A DNA stretch of 41,523 nucleotides, from assembly GCA_017431625.1 (NCBI GenBank), contig JAFRKQ010000023.1, positions 1 through 41,523 of the forward strand, given 5' to 3'. Source of the DNA: a bacterium. Lineage in GTDB: Bacteria > Patescibacteriota > Microgenomatia > UBA1400 > PJMF01. Each line of letters begins with the position of its first letter. Position 1 is the stretch's first letter. Of this stretch, positions 32,562 through 40,567 are shown piece after piece. The notes under the pieces were generated by a model, which saw nothing but the letters and a program-made list of their open reading frames with translations, was not told where the DNA came from and searched no databases. The position numbers and the translations under genes are program-made.

Positions 32562-32590
32562 CGCCTCAAATTGTATGCGTCTAGTTTTTA

Positions 32591-32604
32591 TGAAGTGTGG
32601 TATA
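32591..32604 (+). promoter_or_regulatory. Extended -10 of the flavodoxin gene
   Basis: AGTGTGGTATAATC just upstream of the 32627 gene; a leader of about 15-20 bases with AGAAAGGTG as ribosome binding site. Confidence 0.6.
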
Positions 32605-32626
32605 ATCATCACCAGAAAGGTGCCAT

Positions 32627-33328
32627 ATGAATACCAAAATCATATCTACAGCAATCGGCATACTCGCTATAGTGGCGCTAGCTTGGATAGCCTGGCCGGG
32701 CAAAACCACTCATACTGCTAGTAATAGTGACAGTACTGCTGGCTCGAGCGAGGCCACAAACATCGACATTATTGACATTAATGATGACAATCATGAGAAA
32801 GGAGCTACAATGTCCGGAAAACCATTAGTGATTTATTTTTCCCGTGCTGACGAAAATTACGAGGTGGGCACGGTAGACGTCGGTAATACCGCGCTGCTGG
32901 CGAAGGTGGCCATTGATCAGCTTGGCGCGGATAGCTTTGAAATCAAGCCCGTCACCCCGTATCCGGCCGTCTATGACGAAGCCATCGAGCAGGCTACCGC
33001 CGAACGTAATGCTGGTGCTCGTCCCGATTATATCGGCGACGTAGATATTAGCGGCTATGACACCATTTTTTTCGGTTACCCGATTTGGTGGGGCGATCTG
33101 CCGATGATCGTGTATAATTTTGTGGAAGATCATGACTGGAGTGGTAAGATCGTCATCCCTTTTAATACTCATGAAGGTTCTGGCAACGCCGGCACTTATC
33201 AGACACTTGGGTCCATCATGACGGGTGCCACGCTGCGAGGCGACGGCTTTAATCTAGCAGGGCATGTGGCACGCACTAGCGAAGGACAAGCCCGTATGAA
33301 AACGTGGCTGACAGGGCTGGGCTATTGA
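32627..33328 (+). CDS. Membrane-anchored flavodoxin-like protein with an internal start
   Basis: 233 residues from ATG 32627. Residues 5-24 form a membrane segment (IISTAIGILAIVALAWIAW) followed by a Ser/Thr/Asp linker to about residue 61. From Met62 (ATG 32810) the protein is a flavodoxin_4-type domain: LVIYFSRADEN (about 67-77), YDTIFFGYPIWWGDLPM and IVIPFNTHEGSGNAGTY. These bind FMN and carry electrons or reduce quinones. AAAGGAG sits five bases before the in-frame ATG 32810, so a soluble 172-residue form may also be made. The flavodoxin part has more G/C-rich codons than the first 61 residues, suggesting that a transferred gene acquired an anchor. The promoter TGTGGTATAAT is just upstream. 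Confidence 0.85.
   Translation: MNTKIISTAIGILAIVALAWIAWPGKTTHTASNSDSTAGSSEATNIDIIDINDDNHEKGATMSGKPLVIYFSRADENYEVGTVDVGNTALLAKVAIDQLGADSFEIKPVTPYPAVYDEAIEQATAERNAGARPDYIGDVDISGYDTIFFGYPIWWGDLPMIVYNFVEDHDWSGKIVIPFNTHEGSGNAGTYQTLGSIMTGATLRGDGFNLAGHVARTSEGQARMKTWLTGLGY
32798..32812 (+). promoter_or_regulatory. Internal ribosome binding site and second start in the flavodoxin gene
   Basis: AAAGGAG (32798-32804), five-base gap, ATG 32810, in frame with the upstream start. The site is as strong as any other in the window, which argues for dual products or for a fusion that kept its old start. Confidence 0.65.
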
Positions 33329-33351
33329 GCCACTGCGGTTGCCACCCAATA

Positions 33352-33384
33352 AATTTTGCCCTTTCGTGTCAAATCGGCCACTTC
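33352..33384 (+). repeat. Left copy of a 33-bp direct repeat
   Basis: Matches 35026-35058 with one mismatch (G or A at position 25). It contains TTTTGCCCTTTCGTGTCAAA and ends GCCACTTC. It lies 23 bases after the flavodoxin stop and, with the right copy, brackets the orphan gene. Confidence 0.85.
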
Positions 33385-33495
33385 GTCTTCGTTTTGTGCG
33401 TTTGGCGTGTTATAATCTGCAGTGGACATAGCAATCCTTTCATCAATTTACATATATATTGCTGTTTATCAATTATTTTCAGGTGAAATTGCCTC

Positions 33496-33524
33496 TTGAC
33501 AAATTGTATACATTGTGATATAAT
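33496..33524 (+). promoter_or_regulatory. Consensus promoter of the orphan gene
   Basis: TTGACA (33496-33501), 17-base spacer ending TGTGA, TATAAT (33519-33524). The leader of about 110 bases has a GCGGCG/CGCCGC hairpin near 33580-33599 and ends with GGGAGGA before ATG 33645. Confidence 0.85.
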
Positions 33525-33644
33525 GTGATATATAGTGGCTGAAATCAGCTGCTGCTCCAAGTTGTTGAGACTGGCGAGAGCGGCGGCTGGTGACGCCGCA
33601 GTTCTTTGACAAGTCAAATGGAGCAAAAAAGGGAGGAAAAAGCA

Positions 33645-34700
33645 ATGGCAAGATCAATAGTAAAGACGAATCAGGAGCTCGAAACAGTATTACGCGATAT
33701 GCACTGCCTCCACAAGGGACACATCATGTTCGCGGTGGATAAGGAAACTTCATTCCTTATGGACGCCGCCAGCCTTAATTGGCAGGATGGTGATCCTGTG
33801 CGCACCTTCAAGCAGCCCCGCAAAACCCCCTACGCTTTAACCATGCACAAAGCGTTTTTCGCGCCGCTGGCCTGGCTGCAGCTCTCCAACGTCGCCAAGC
33901 GGGTGTTCAAGAGAAATCCCGCGAAAATGAAAATGATCGAGGTAAGCAATGAGCTCATCGCAGCGGTCTACGGGGTGACGTTTCAGTGGTGGATAGAGAA
34001 GCCTGAGAAGATAAAATACGAGGATGGATATATTGTCATCCCTCACGAAATGGGCTTCGATCATTCCCCGGTGAGCTGGCTGGAAAAAAAGCCCGCCCAC
34101 TGTGTGGGCATCACTGACGTACAGGTGTGGTGGAACTGCGCTTACCATGTGGCCGTCGTTGGCTGGAAGAAGACATACGTGGCTGACGACGACACAAAAA
34201 TAACGGTGCAGGATGGTGAGAAGAAAGAGTTCAAGACTGTAAGGTATGGAAGGAAGTTTAAGTTTGAACAGCTCATCATATACACCGACCCGCTTGCGAG
34301 CCAGACAACGGCCGACGGCGGCGAGTACGAATACCGTCTCACTGAGGCGGGGATCTTGCGCCGTCACATCGCTCAAGTCCAGATAACCTATACCCCTGGG
34401 AATGGCGGACATAGCATCGTTGAGAGCACGCACGGCTGGCACTGGGACGATGGCGGGATCACCAGCACACACGTTACTTACGGAGAAAGCGTCGTACTGC
34501 AGCCCAGCGAGGTTAGTGACGACCTGCGCAAAGAGAATGCGCGGCTTGATTTGGCGTGCCAGGCGATGACGGAGTATGGCAGCGTTGCAGCAATGCGCGA
34601 CGCCTACGACACCTGGCAGGCAGAAAAGACTATTTTTGAAAATGCACAGATGACACTCGCCATGGCAGAGGCGGAGAAGTTTGCCGCTACGCTGAAATAG
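33645..34700 (+). CDS. Orphan protein of unknown function within a repeat-flanked insert
   Basis: 351 residues; I do not recognise a family. It has no signal peptide or membrane segment. The N-terminal half is aromatic- and Lys-rich (FFAPLAWLQLSNVAKRVFKRN, VTFQWWIEKPEK). The middle contains VQVWWNCAYHVAVVGWKKTY and EYEYRLTEAGILRRHIAQVQ, suggesting a beta-rich domain. The last 50 residues are Ala/Glu-rich helix. The start ATG 33645 follows GGGAGGA; a TTG at 33606 is in frame but lacks a site. G/C-rich third positions, AAG and GCC use and the strong leader set it apart from its neighbours and suggest transfer. It ends before a hairpin at 34729-34751. A 289-codon antisense frame is considered a shadow. 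Confidence 0.75.
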   Translation: MARSIVKTNQELETVLRDMHCLHKGHIMFAVDKETSFLMDAASLNWQDGDPVRTFKQPRKTPYALTMHKAFFAPLAWLQLSNVAKRVFKRNPAKMKMIEVSNELIAAVYGVTFQWWIEKPEKIKYEDGYIVIPHEMGFDHSPVSWLEKKPAHCVGITDVQVWWNCAYHVAVVGWKKTYVADDDTKITVQDGEKKEFKTVRYGRKFKFEQLIIYTDPLASQTTADGGEYEYRLTEAGILRRHIAQVQITYTPGNGGHSIVESTHGWHWDDGGITSTHVTYGESVVLQPSEVSDDLRKENARLDLACQAMTEYGSVAAMRDAYDTWQAEKTIFENAQMTLAMAEAEKFAATLK

Positions 34701-34728
34701 CTTCATTTACTTTTCAAAAATGTGAGCC

Positions 34729-34751
34729 CCAGGGTAGAATATCGCCCTGGG
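34729..34751 (+). terminator. Terminator-like hairpin after the orphan gene
   Basis: CCCCAGGG and CCCTGGGG form an 8-bp stem about 28 bases after the stop; a T-rich tail (TTTAACTTTATTTT) begins only about ten bases later. Confidence 0.6.
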
Positions 34752-34767
34752 GTCAACTCGTTTAACT

Positions 34768-34928
34768 TTATTTTCTATATCTAGTATCAAATTCCTCTTG
34801 ATTGTAATTGTGGTATTTAGCGTAATTCCAAATAGCGTCTATGCTCAAGCCAGCATCGATTAAGGGCTGGAAAATCATCTTTTCATCACTATCATATATT
34901 TCTGAATCTGGGACAGTTGTTGAATGTC
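34768..34928 (-). pseudogene. Small coding-like fragment
   Basis: A minus-strand frame of about 52 codons, ending at a TAA (34768) and open back to a TAG near 34931. Its translation includes IFQPLIDAGLSIDAIWNYA and ends EEFDTRYRK, which looks protein-like (amphipathic helix, good codon use). The only ATG would give 36 residues (start near 34875) and lacks a good ribosome binding site. It may be the 3' remnant of a gene cut by insertion. Low certainty. Confidence 0.35.
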
Positions 34929-35025
34929 CTTTCTAAAGTTTGACTTTGGGGAGGATATTTTTCTCCTTATAATTTTTTAATCTGTGGGAATATTGCTATT
35001 TCAGACGTTTCAGACAAACAGCCAT

Positions 35026-35120
35026 AATTTTGCCCTTTCGTGTCAAATCAGCCACTTCATTACTTGCCCTTGTGTCAAAAATAGGGGTCTGACACTTGCC
35101 TTTTCGTGCAAGACCCGCGA
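35026..35120 (+). repeat. Right copy of the 33-bp direct repeat with two degenerate copies
   Basis: 35026-35058 matches 33352-33384. Two diverged units follow with TTGCCCTTGTGTCAAA (35064) and TTGCCTTTTCGTGCAA (35096), spaced 34 and 32 bases, so the right end is a short array. An open frame of 63 codons across it is not taken as a gene. Confidence 0.8.
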
Positions 35121-35193
35121 TTTTATCGTGTGTTATCCAAAAAACTTATTTATCCCCAAACAAGTGGTTGGCTGATGATTAAGCTTTTGCCAG

Positions 35194-35496
35194 TCACAAG
35201 TCGCTGACGCGCTCGAGCTTGATTATCTCCATCACATCATCTATTTCCAGACTTCTAGCAATCACGCCTTTTTGATAGTCACTGAGTTCGTCGAGAAAAG
35301 GATGATCCTCTAGGTGTTGGAGCTTTTTGATCGCTACCACCTTGAGCTGGCCTAGTTGTGAGCGATAAACTTTACCCACTTGATAGCGTCCTACTTCTGC
35401 TTGAACACGGGTGGTGTAAATCGGCAAACCCTCCTGGAGAAGTTTTTTGTACGCCGGCCATTCTTTTTGGGGAAAAGTAATTGAGTTTTTAGACAT
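35194..35496 (-). CDS. Small ASCH/PUA-like protein downstream of tRNA-Thr
   Basis: 100 residues from ATG 35496. The frame runs further upstream through the tRNA, but Met38 of that frame is the first credible start. The central region IYTTRVQAEVGRYQVGKVYRSQLGQLKVVAIKKLQHLEDHPFLDELSDYQKGVI has the ASCH-like pattern (T/S)TR, G..y..G..y and a strand 'kVv.ikk...l.dhpf.deL'. ASCH domains are PUA-fold and often bind RNA. The gene begins 20 bases after the 3' end of the tRNA with no separate promoter, so it is probably co-transcribed with it. No obvious Shine-Dalgarno sequence. The family assignment is from memory of motifs. Confidence 0.6.
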   Translation of the reverse strand: MSKNSITFPQKEWPAYKKLLQEGLPIYTTRVQAEVGRYQVGKVYRSQLGQLKVVAIKKLQHLEDHPFLDELSDYQKGVIARSLEIDDVMEIIKLERVSDL

Positions 35497-35516
35497 AATC
35501 AAGCAACTGTAAAATG

Positions 35517-35589
35517 AGCCTTCATCGGGACTCGAACCCGAGACCTCAGTCTTACCAAGACTGCGCTCTACCACCTGAGCTATGAAGGC
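35517..35589 (-). tRNA. tRNA-Thr (anticodon GGT)
   Basis: Seventy-three bases reading on the minus strand from 35589. Acceptor GCCTTCA pairs with TGAAGGC; D-stem GCTC/GAGC; anticodon stem CAGTC/GACTG with loop TTGGTAA (anticodon GGT); T-arm TCGGG-TTCGAGT-CCCGA. CCA is not encoded (TCAT follows). TATAAT near 35599-35594 is four bases upstream, and TGTGGTATAAT lies about 30 bases further. It is the only tRNA in the window. Confidence 0.95.
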
Positions 35590-35691
35590 ACCAATTATAA
35601 AGATCAACTTCTGTTAATACAGCTGATTATACCACATGCCACTTGTAAATTGACAAGCAAATTGTCTTGGGCTCGTGATATAATAAGAAGT

Positions 35692-38493
35692 ATGTCAAAA
35701 CCAAAAGATTTAATCATCACTGATTTGAGCCAGACACCAGATTTTCCTGCCATGGAAGAAAAAATTGCTGACTTTTGGGATGAGCATCAGATTTTTGCCA
35801 AAACTCTCGAGCAAACTCAAGACCAAAAACCTTATGTTTTTTTTGACGGACCGCCATTTGCCACTGGTCTGCCACATTATGGCCACATTGTGGCCTCCAC
35901 CACCAAAGATGTCTTCCCTCGTTATCAGACAATGCGGGGGCGCTTTGTCAAACGCATTTGGGGTTGGGATTGCCACGGTCTGCCAATTGAAAATATTATC
36001 GAAAAAGACTTGGATTTACACGATCGACCTGCGATTCTTGAGTATGGGGTGGATAAATTCTGTGATGCTTGTCGCTCCAAAGTCCAGCTTTATACACAGG
36101 AGTGGAAAAAGACCGTTCGTCGTCTTGGTCGCTTTGTCGATATGGAACATGCCTACAAGACCATGGACTTAGACTACATGGAAGCTGTTTGGGGTGTTTT
36201 TGCTGATCTTTGGGAAAAAGGGTTGATCTACCAAGATTATAAAGTGATGCATGTCTGTCCGCGTTGTAGCACGCCGCTGTCAAATTCTGAGGTGGCCGAG
36301 GGCTATAAAGACGTGACAGATATTTCGGCTTATGTTCGTTTCCGTTTGGAACGGCCACAAGACTTGGGGCTGGAAGGTCAGACGGCGCTGGTGGCTTGGA
36401 CGACTACCCCCTGGACTCTGCCGGGTAATCTTCTTTTGGCTGTTGGCAAAGACATTAATTACGAAGTGGTACGAGTGGCCACCGCTGATGGCGACCAAGA
36501 AAACCTAATTATGGCTGCTGGCAAAGCTGCTGAGGTTTTGGGGGAGCGAGAGTATACTATAATACACACTTTGCCGGGAACTGAGCTCGTGGGCCGCCGC
36601 TACACGCCGCCTTTTTCATATTTTGCGGATACACCCAGAGCTTTCCAAGTCTGCGAGGCAGATTTCGTCACTAGCCAGGAGGGGACAGGTATTGTCCATA
36701 TCGCACCGGCTTATGGCGAAGATGACTTCCTTTTGGGTCAGCGCGAGGGGGTGGCGATCATTCATCATGTTGACATGACGGGGCGTTTTGTACCGCAAGT
36801 GATAGATTTTGCGGGCATGCCAGTCAAACCCAAAGACAATCCCCAAACCACTGACATTGAAATCATTAAATATTTGGCTCATCATGATTTGTTGGTGGCC
36901 AAAAAGAAAATCAAACACGCTTATCCTCACTGCTGGCGGTGTGACTCGCCTTTGCTCAATTATGCCACCTCGTGTTTTTTTGTCCGCACGACTAGTCTCA
37001 AAAACGAGCTTTTGGCCAATAATCAACACATTAACTGGCAACCGGAACATTTTAAAGCGGGTCGTTTTGGCAAATGGCTTGAGGGTGTGCGCGACTGGGC
37101 TGTTTCTCGCAATCGCTTTTGGGGAACGCCATTACCGCTCTGGAAGAGTGAAGACGGCGATTTTATCTGTGTCAAAAGTCGGCAGCAACTGGAGGTGTTA
37201 AGTGGACAAAAAGTGAACGATTTGCACAAAAATGTTGTTGATAAGGTAAAAATTATCAAAGATGGTAAGACATATACCCGCGTGGACGAGGTTTTGGATT
37301 GCTGGTTTGAGTCGGGTTCGATGCCTTATGCCTTGGGGCAATTCCCGGCCGACTTCATCAGTGAGGGACAAGATCAGACGCGCGGCTGGTTTTACACCTT
37401 GCATGTTTTGGCGACAGCCTTGCACGGTGAGCCGGCATTTAAAAATGTGCTGGTCAATGGCATTGTGTTGGCTGAGGATGGCAAAAAGATGTCCAAAAAA
37501 CTGCACAACTATCCAGATCCTCAAGCAATGTTTGATCAATATGGGGCCGATGCTTTGCGCTTATATCTGATGACTTCGCCCATTATGAAAGCCGAAAGTC
37601 TCAATTTTAGCGCCAAGGACGTTGGCATCATGCGCCGGCAAGTCAATGTTTTGCTTTGGAATTGCTATGTTTTCTGGCGCCAGGCCGGTGATGATCAGCC
37701 AGTGAATCTTGAGGCTGAAATCTCAAAAGCGCATTTGTTGGATCGCTATTTGTACCGACAGGTCAACCTTTTAACTCAGCAAGTGACTCAGGATCTTGAT
37801 AGCTATCACATTATTGAGGCTGGGCGACAACTTATTGACTTTATTGGTGATCTGTCTACCTTTTATGTTCGGTTGTCACGTGAGCGTTTGCGAGAAAACA
37901 GTGTTAGCCGGAGTGTACTAAAATACACACTTAGGCGCTTGAGTCTGCTTTTGGCTCCCTTCACCCCCTTTTTGAGTGAACTTTTGTACCAAAACCTGGA
38001 CGGTGAACGAGAGTCAGTACACTTGGAGGCTTGGCCGGAGCCAGCGCTCGAGATTTTTGACGCGGCACTTGACGAGGAGAACAAATTTTTGCGCCGTTTG
38101 ATCGAACTTGGACGCAGCGAACGTAAGAGTTTGGGGATAAAAAATCGTCAGCCTTTGGCCAGTGTTGACATCACTATTGCTGATTATAATTTACATCAAT
38201 TTTTGCAGGACCAGGATCTACTACAAGTGCTATCAAGCGAACTTAATGTGAAAAAAGTCAATGTAATAAAGTCCGATAAACAGTCATTTAACTTTGAATT
38301 TGATCACAATTTGACACCAGAACTTATTGCTGAGGGTCAAGCGCGGGAATTGATCCGCACTATCAATAGTGAGCGCAAAAGCCGGCAGCTAGCCAATCAA
38401 GATGCTTGGGAATATCAAGTAGAAAATATTCCCGCCGGCTGGCAAGAAGAGATTGAGCGGCGCACCAATACCAAATTAGTTTTAAAAACATGA
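35692..38493 (+). CDS. ileS: Isoleucyl-tRNA synthetase
   Basis: 933 residues; charges tRNA-Ile. The HIGH motif is PHYGH (61-65) in FDGPPFATGLPHYGHI, KMSKS is KKMSKK (about 597-602), and the editing domain has TTPWTLPGN (about 238-246). Zinc-type Cys pairs CPRC (about 188-191) and CWRC (about 416-419) are present. It belongs to the longer IleRS type that resembles the eukaryotic form. The start is ATG 35692 with TGATATAAT seven bases upstream; an in-frame codon at 35650 lies upstream of the promoter. The stop overlaps the next start as ATGA, forming an operon with a D-Ala-D-Ala carboxypeptidase. TGTGTATTATAAT-like strings inside the gene (near 36555 and 37920) are probably chance. Confidence 0.96.
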   Translation: MSKPKDLIITDLSQTPDFPAMEEKIADFWDEHQIFAKTLEQTQDQKPYVFFDGPPFATGLPHYGHIVASTTKDVFPRYQTMRGRFVKRIWGWDCHGLPIENIIEKDLDLHDRPAILEYGVDKFCDACRSKVQLYTQEWKKTVRRLGRFVDMEHAYKTMDLDYMEAVWGVFADLWEKGLIYQDYKVMHVCPRCSTPLSNSEVAEGYKDVTDISAYVRFRLERPQDLGLEGQTALVAWTTTPWTLPGNLLLAVGKDINYEVVRVATADGDQENLIMAAGKAAEVLGEREYTIIHTLPGTELVGRRYTPPFSYFADTPRAFQVCEADFVTSQEGTGIVHIAPAYGEDDFLLGQREGVAIIHHVDMTGRFVPQVIDFAGMPVKPKDNPQTTDIEIIKYLAHHDLLVAKKKIKHAYPHCWRCDSPLLNYATSCFFVRTTSLKNELLANNQHINWQPEHFKAGRFGKWLEGVRDWAVSRNRFWGTPLPLWKSEDGDFICVKSRQQLEVLSGQKVNDLHKNVVDKVKIIKDGKTYTRVDEVLDCWFESGSMPYALGQFPADFISEGQDQTRGWFYTLHVLATALHGEPAFKNVLVNGIVLAEDGKKMSKKLHNYPDPQAMFDQYGADALRLYLMTSPIMKAESLNFSAKDVGIMRRQVNVLLWNCYVFWRQAGDDQPVNLEAEISKAHLLDRYLYRQVNLLTQQVTQDLDSYHIIEAGRQLIDFIGDLSTFYVRLSRERLRENSVSRSVLKYTLRRLSLLLAPFTPFLSELLYQNLDGERESVHLEAWPEPALEIFDAALDEENKFLRRLIELGRSERKSLGIKNRQPLASVDITIADYNLHQFLQDQDLLQVLSSELNVKKVNVIKSDKQSFNFEFDHNLTPELIAEGQARELIRTINSERKSRQLANQDAWEYQVENIPAGWQEEIERRTNTKLVLKT

Positions 38494-39467
38494 TTGCCTA
38501 TATGCCCATGTCCAGGAAATTTATCATCAATTTGTGTTTGTGCTTGCTGATTTTGGGTTTGTTTTTGGCACGCAATTGGACGCGACACGGTGAAATTTTG
38601 CCTGTGGCCAAGCGTGCTCAAGTGGAGCGTAAGTTTCGCCTGCTAGCGGCTCCTGATCGTCCTCAACTCAAATCGGTGGCGGCTGCAACTGCTAGTGGTG
38701 CGGCCAGTGTGGCTCCGGATATTTCTGCCCGCTCAGCAATCGCTTTGGATGTGGAGTCAAAAAAGATTTTATGGCAAAAAAACGCTGATGTGCCAAATTA
38801 TCCAGCTTCCACTACTAAAATTGTTACCGCTTTAGTGGCGCGCGAGCTCTATGATCTTGATGATGTGATTACGGTGACGGCTGAGGACTTGCAATATGGA
38901 CAAAATTTAGCATGGAGTGTTGGCGATCAGATCCGTGTCGATGAACTACTACGCAGCTTGCTGATTTTGTCAGCCAATGAAGCGGGTATGATGTTGGCTG
39001 ATCACGCGCCACGCGGTTATCATGCTTTTGTGGCTCGCATGAATGCTAAGGCCAAAGAGCTGGGTTTGAGTCAGAGTAGTTTTGATAATCCTCAAGGGTT
39101 TGATGCCGATGACCAGCGCATGAGCGCCCACGATCTGGCGATCGCATCACTAGAATTATTGCGTGATGACTTTTTGCGAGAGATTGTGGCGACTGCTTAC
39201 ACGACGATCAGTAGCGAAACGGGTAAGAGTTTTTCCTTGACCAACACCAATAAATTGTTGACCGACAGACATCTAGATTATCAAGTGTTAGGCATCAAGA
39301 CGGGCACAACTGCTCTGGCCAATGAGGCGCTGGTGTCGCTTTTGGCCAAAGACGGTCACCAAATAATTGTGGTTGTACTTTCTGCACAAATGCGTTATAA
39401 TGATACGATACAAATTGCGGATTATGTGTTTGGAAACTATGTATGGCAGCCGGCAGTAATCGAATGA
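38490..39467 (+). CDS. dacA: D-alanyl-D-alanine carboxypeptidase (DacA/PBP5-like)
   Basis: 325 residues. It trims the terminal D-Ala of peptidoglycan stem peptides at the outer membrane face. An N-terminal membrane segment (about 10-27) is followed by a peptidase S11 domain with all three penicillin-binding motifs: SxxK as STTK (107-110), SxN as SAN (161-163) and KTG (270-272). The usual long C-terminal PBP5 domain and anchor are missing, so it is anchored by the N-terminus. The start overlaps the ileS stop (ATGA); a second Met at 38508 (MSRKF) is also possible. The next gene overlaps its stop by four bases. This shows that the cell makes peptidoglycan. Confidence 0.92.
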   Translation: MIAYMPMSRKFIINLCLCLLILGLFLARNWTRHGEILPVAKRAQVERKFRLLAAPDRPQLKSVAAATASGAASVAPDISARSAIALDVESKKILWQKNADVPNYPASTTKIVTALVARELYDLDDVITVTAEDLQYGQNLAWSVGDQIRVDELLRSLLILSANEAGMMLADHAPRGYHAFVARMNAKAKELGLSQSSFDNPQGFDADDQRMSAHDLAIASLELLRDDFLREIVATAYTTISSETGKSFSLTNTNKLLTDRHLDYQVLGIKTGTTALANEALVSLLAKDGHQIIVVVLSAQMRYNDTIQIADYVFGNYVWQPAVIE

Positions 39468-40567
39468 GCATGACCAATTTTCTCGAATACGCTCGGGTTG
39501 GTTTGCTGTTTGGTGGTATTGTTTTGGTGATGGTGACGATTTTTGAGGTGGGTATGATGGCTATGCGGGCGGCCACAGGCGAGCTAGAGACTGTCCAATA
39601 TCCGCAGCCAGATTATGCTTTTGGTCAGTTGCCTGGAATCCGCTTTCCGTATCAGGCTGGCGTTGTCCGGCCACAGACCTATCAAGCCAATTTTGGGGCG
39701 TGGCCATATTATGGTGAGTACATGGGTGGTGGTTACTACATGGTGCCAATTTACAAATTGCCCAAAGTAGGCTATGATCTGACTTCTGACCAAAAGGCGC
39801 GACAAATCGCTATGAACTTGGGTTTTGCTGGCGAACCACAGATCATTGATCAGCGGACTTATTTGTACAATTACCCCGGGCCACCTTTGCGCGAGACTTT
39901 GCAAATTGACCTTAAGACCATGTTTTTGGAATTTGATACTAATTATTTATCATCAAGTAATATTTTTGGCACGATTGATCGGCGTGGTGACCGGCAGATT
40001 CCTTTGCGCACTGACGCGATCAAAGCCACTCGAGATTTTTTGTCGGCGGCCGGGATTGCCCCTCGTGACTTGAGTGATCAGGCCTCGAGCGTCCAGTATA
40101 TGACTAGTATCGGTGACTCGTTGCAGTTGGTTAATACCGCTTTGGAAGCAGATTATGCTGTGGTTAATCTCGCGCGCGAGCCCGTGGAGGGGAAAATTGG
40201 CGAGGAGACCGCCTATTTTAATTTTTATGGTCCAGATGGTTATGGCAGTATTCGCGCGGTGGTAGGTCGCGATAGCTCGGGTCAGGACGCGGTGGTGGAG
40301 CTGACGGATAATTATCACGAGTTGGATTTGAGCACTTTTGGCACTTATCCTTTGACTTCGGCGTCAGCAGCTTGGGAGACACTGACTGCAGGTGGTGGCT
40401 ATATCATCAATCCGCGCGGTGTGCGCACGGCCGTGATTGATAGTATCGAATTTGGTTACTATGAGTCGCATGACGAGCAAGAGTTTTTACTGCCTATCTA
40501 TGTTTTTCGCGGACAAAATGACTTTATGGCTTATGTGCCAGCATTATTACCGGGAATGTATTATTAA
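39464..40567 (+). CDS. Single-pass membrane protein with extracytoplasmic domain, unknown
   Basis: 367 residues from ATG 39464, overlapping the dacA stop as ATGA. One membrane segment (about 10-34, VGLLFGGIVLVMVTIFEVGMMA) precedes an outer domain of about 330 residues rich in Tyr, Gly and Asp: YPQPDYAFGQLPGIRFPYQAG, then YKLPKVGYDLTSDQKARQIAMNLGF. The end is AWETLTAGGGYIINPRGVRTAVIDSIEFGYYESHDEQEFLLPIYVFRGQNDFMAYVPA, a beta-rich pattern. I do not recognise a family. Coupling with dacA suggests an envelope role. Codon use is ordinary for the window. Confidence 0.75.
   Translation: MSMTNFLEYARVGLLFGGIVLVMVTIFEVGMMAMRAATGELETVQYPQPDYAFGQLPGIRFPYQAGVVRPQTYQANFGAWPYYGEYMGGGYYMVPIYKLPKVGYDLTSDQKARQIAMNLGFAGEPQIIDQRTYLYNYPGPPLRETLQIDLKTMFLEFDTNYLSSSNIFGTIDRRGDRQIPLRTDAIKATRDFLSAAGIAPRDLSDQASSVQYMTSIGDSLQLVNTALEADYAVVNLAREPVEGKIGEETAYFNFYGPDGYGSIRAVVGRDSSGQDAVVELTDNYHELDLSTFGTYPLTSASAAWETLTAGGGYIINPRGVRTAVIDSIEFGYYESHDEQEFLLPIYVFRGQNDFMAYVPALLPGMYY

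Noticed and set aside
33837-34706. 289-codon open frame antisense to the orphan gene
   Set aside because: The plus-strand frame has a perfect promoter, a ribosome binding site and a protein-like composition; the antisense frame has neither signal and looks like a shadow.
35028-35120. Integron-like attC sites
   Set aside because: No integrase, no attC core symmetry, and the units are plain degenerate direct repeats.
36549-36570. Promoter-like TACTATAATACACACT inside ileS
   Set aside because: It lies in conserved coding sequence and no gene starts nearby.
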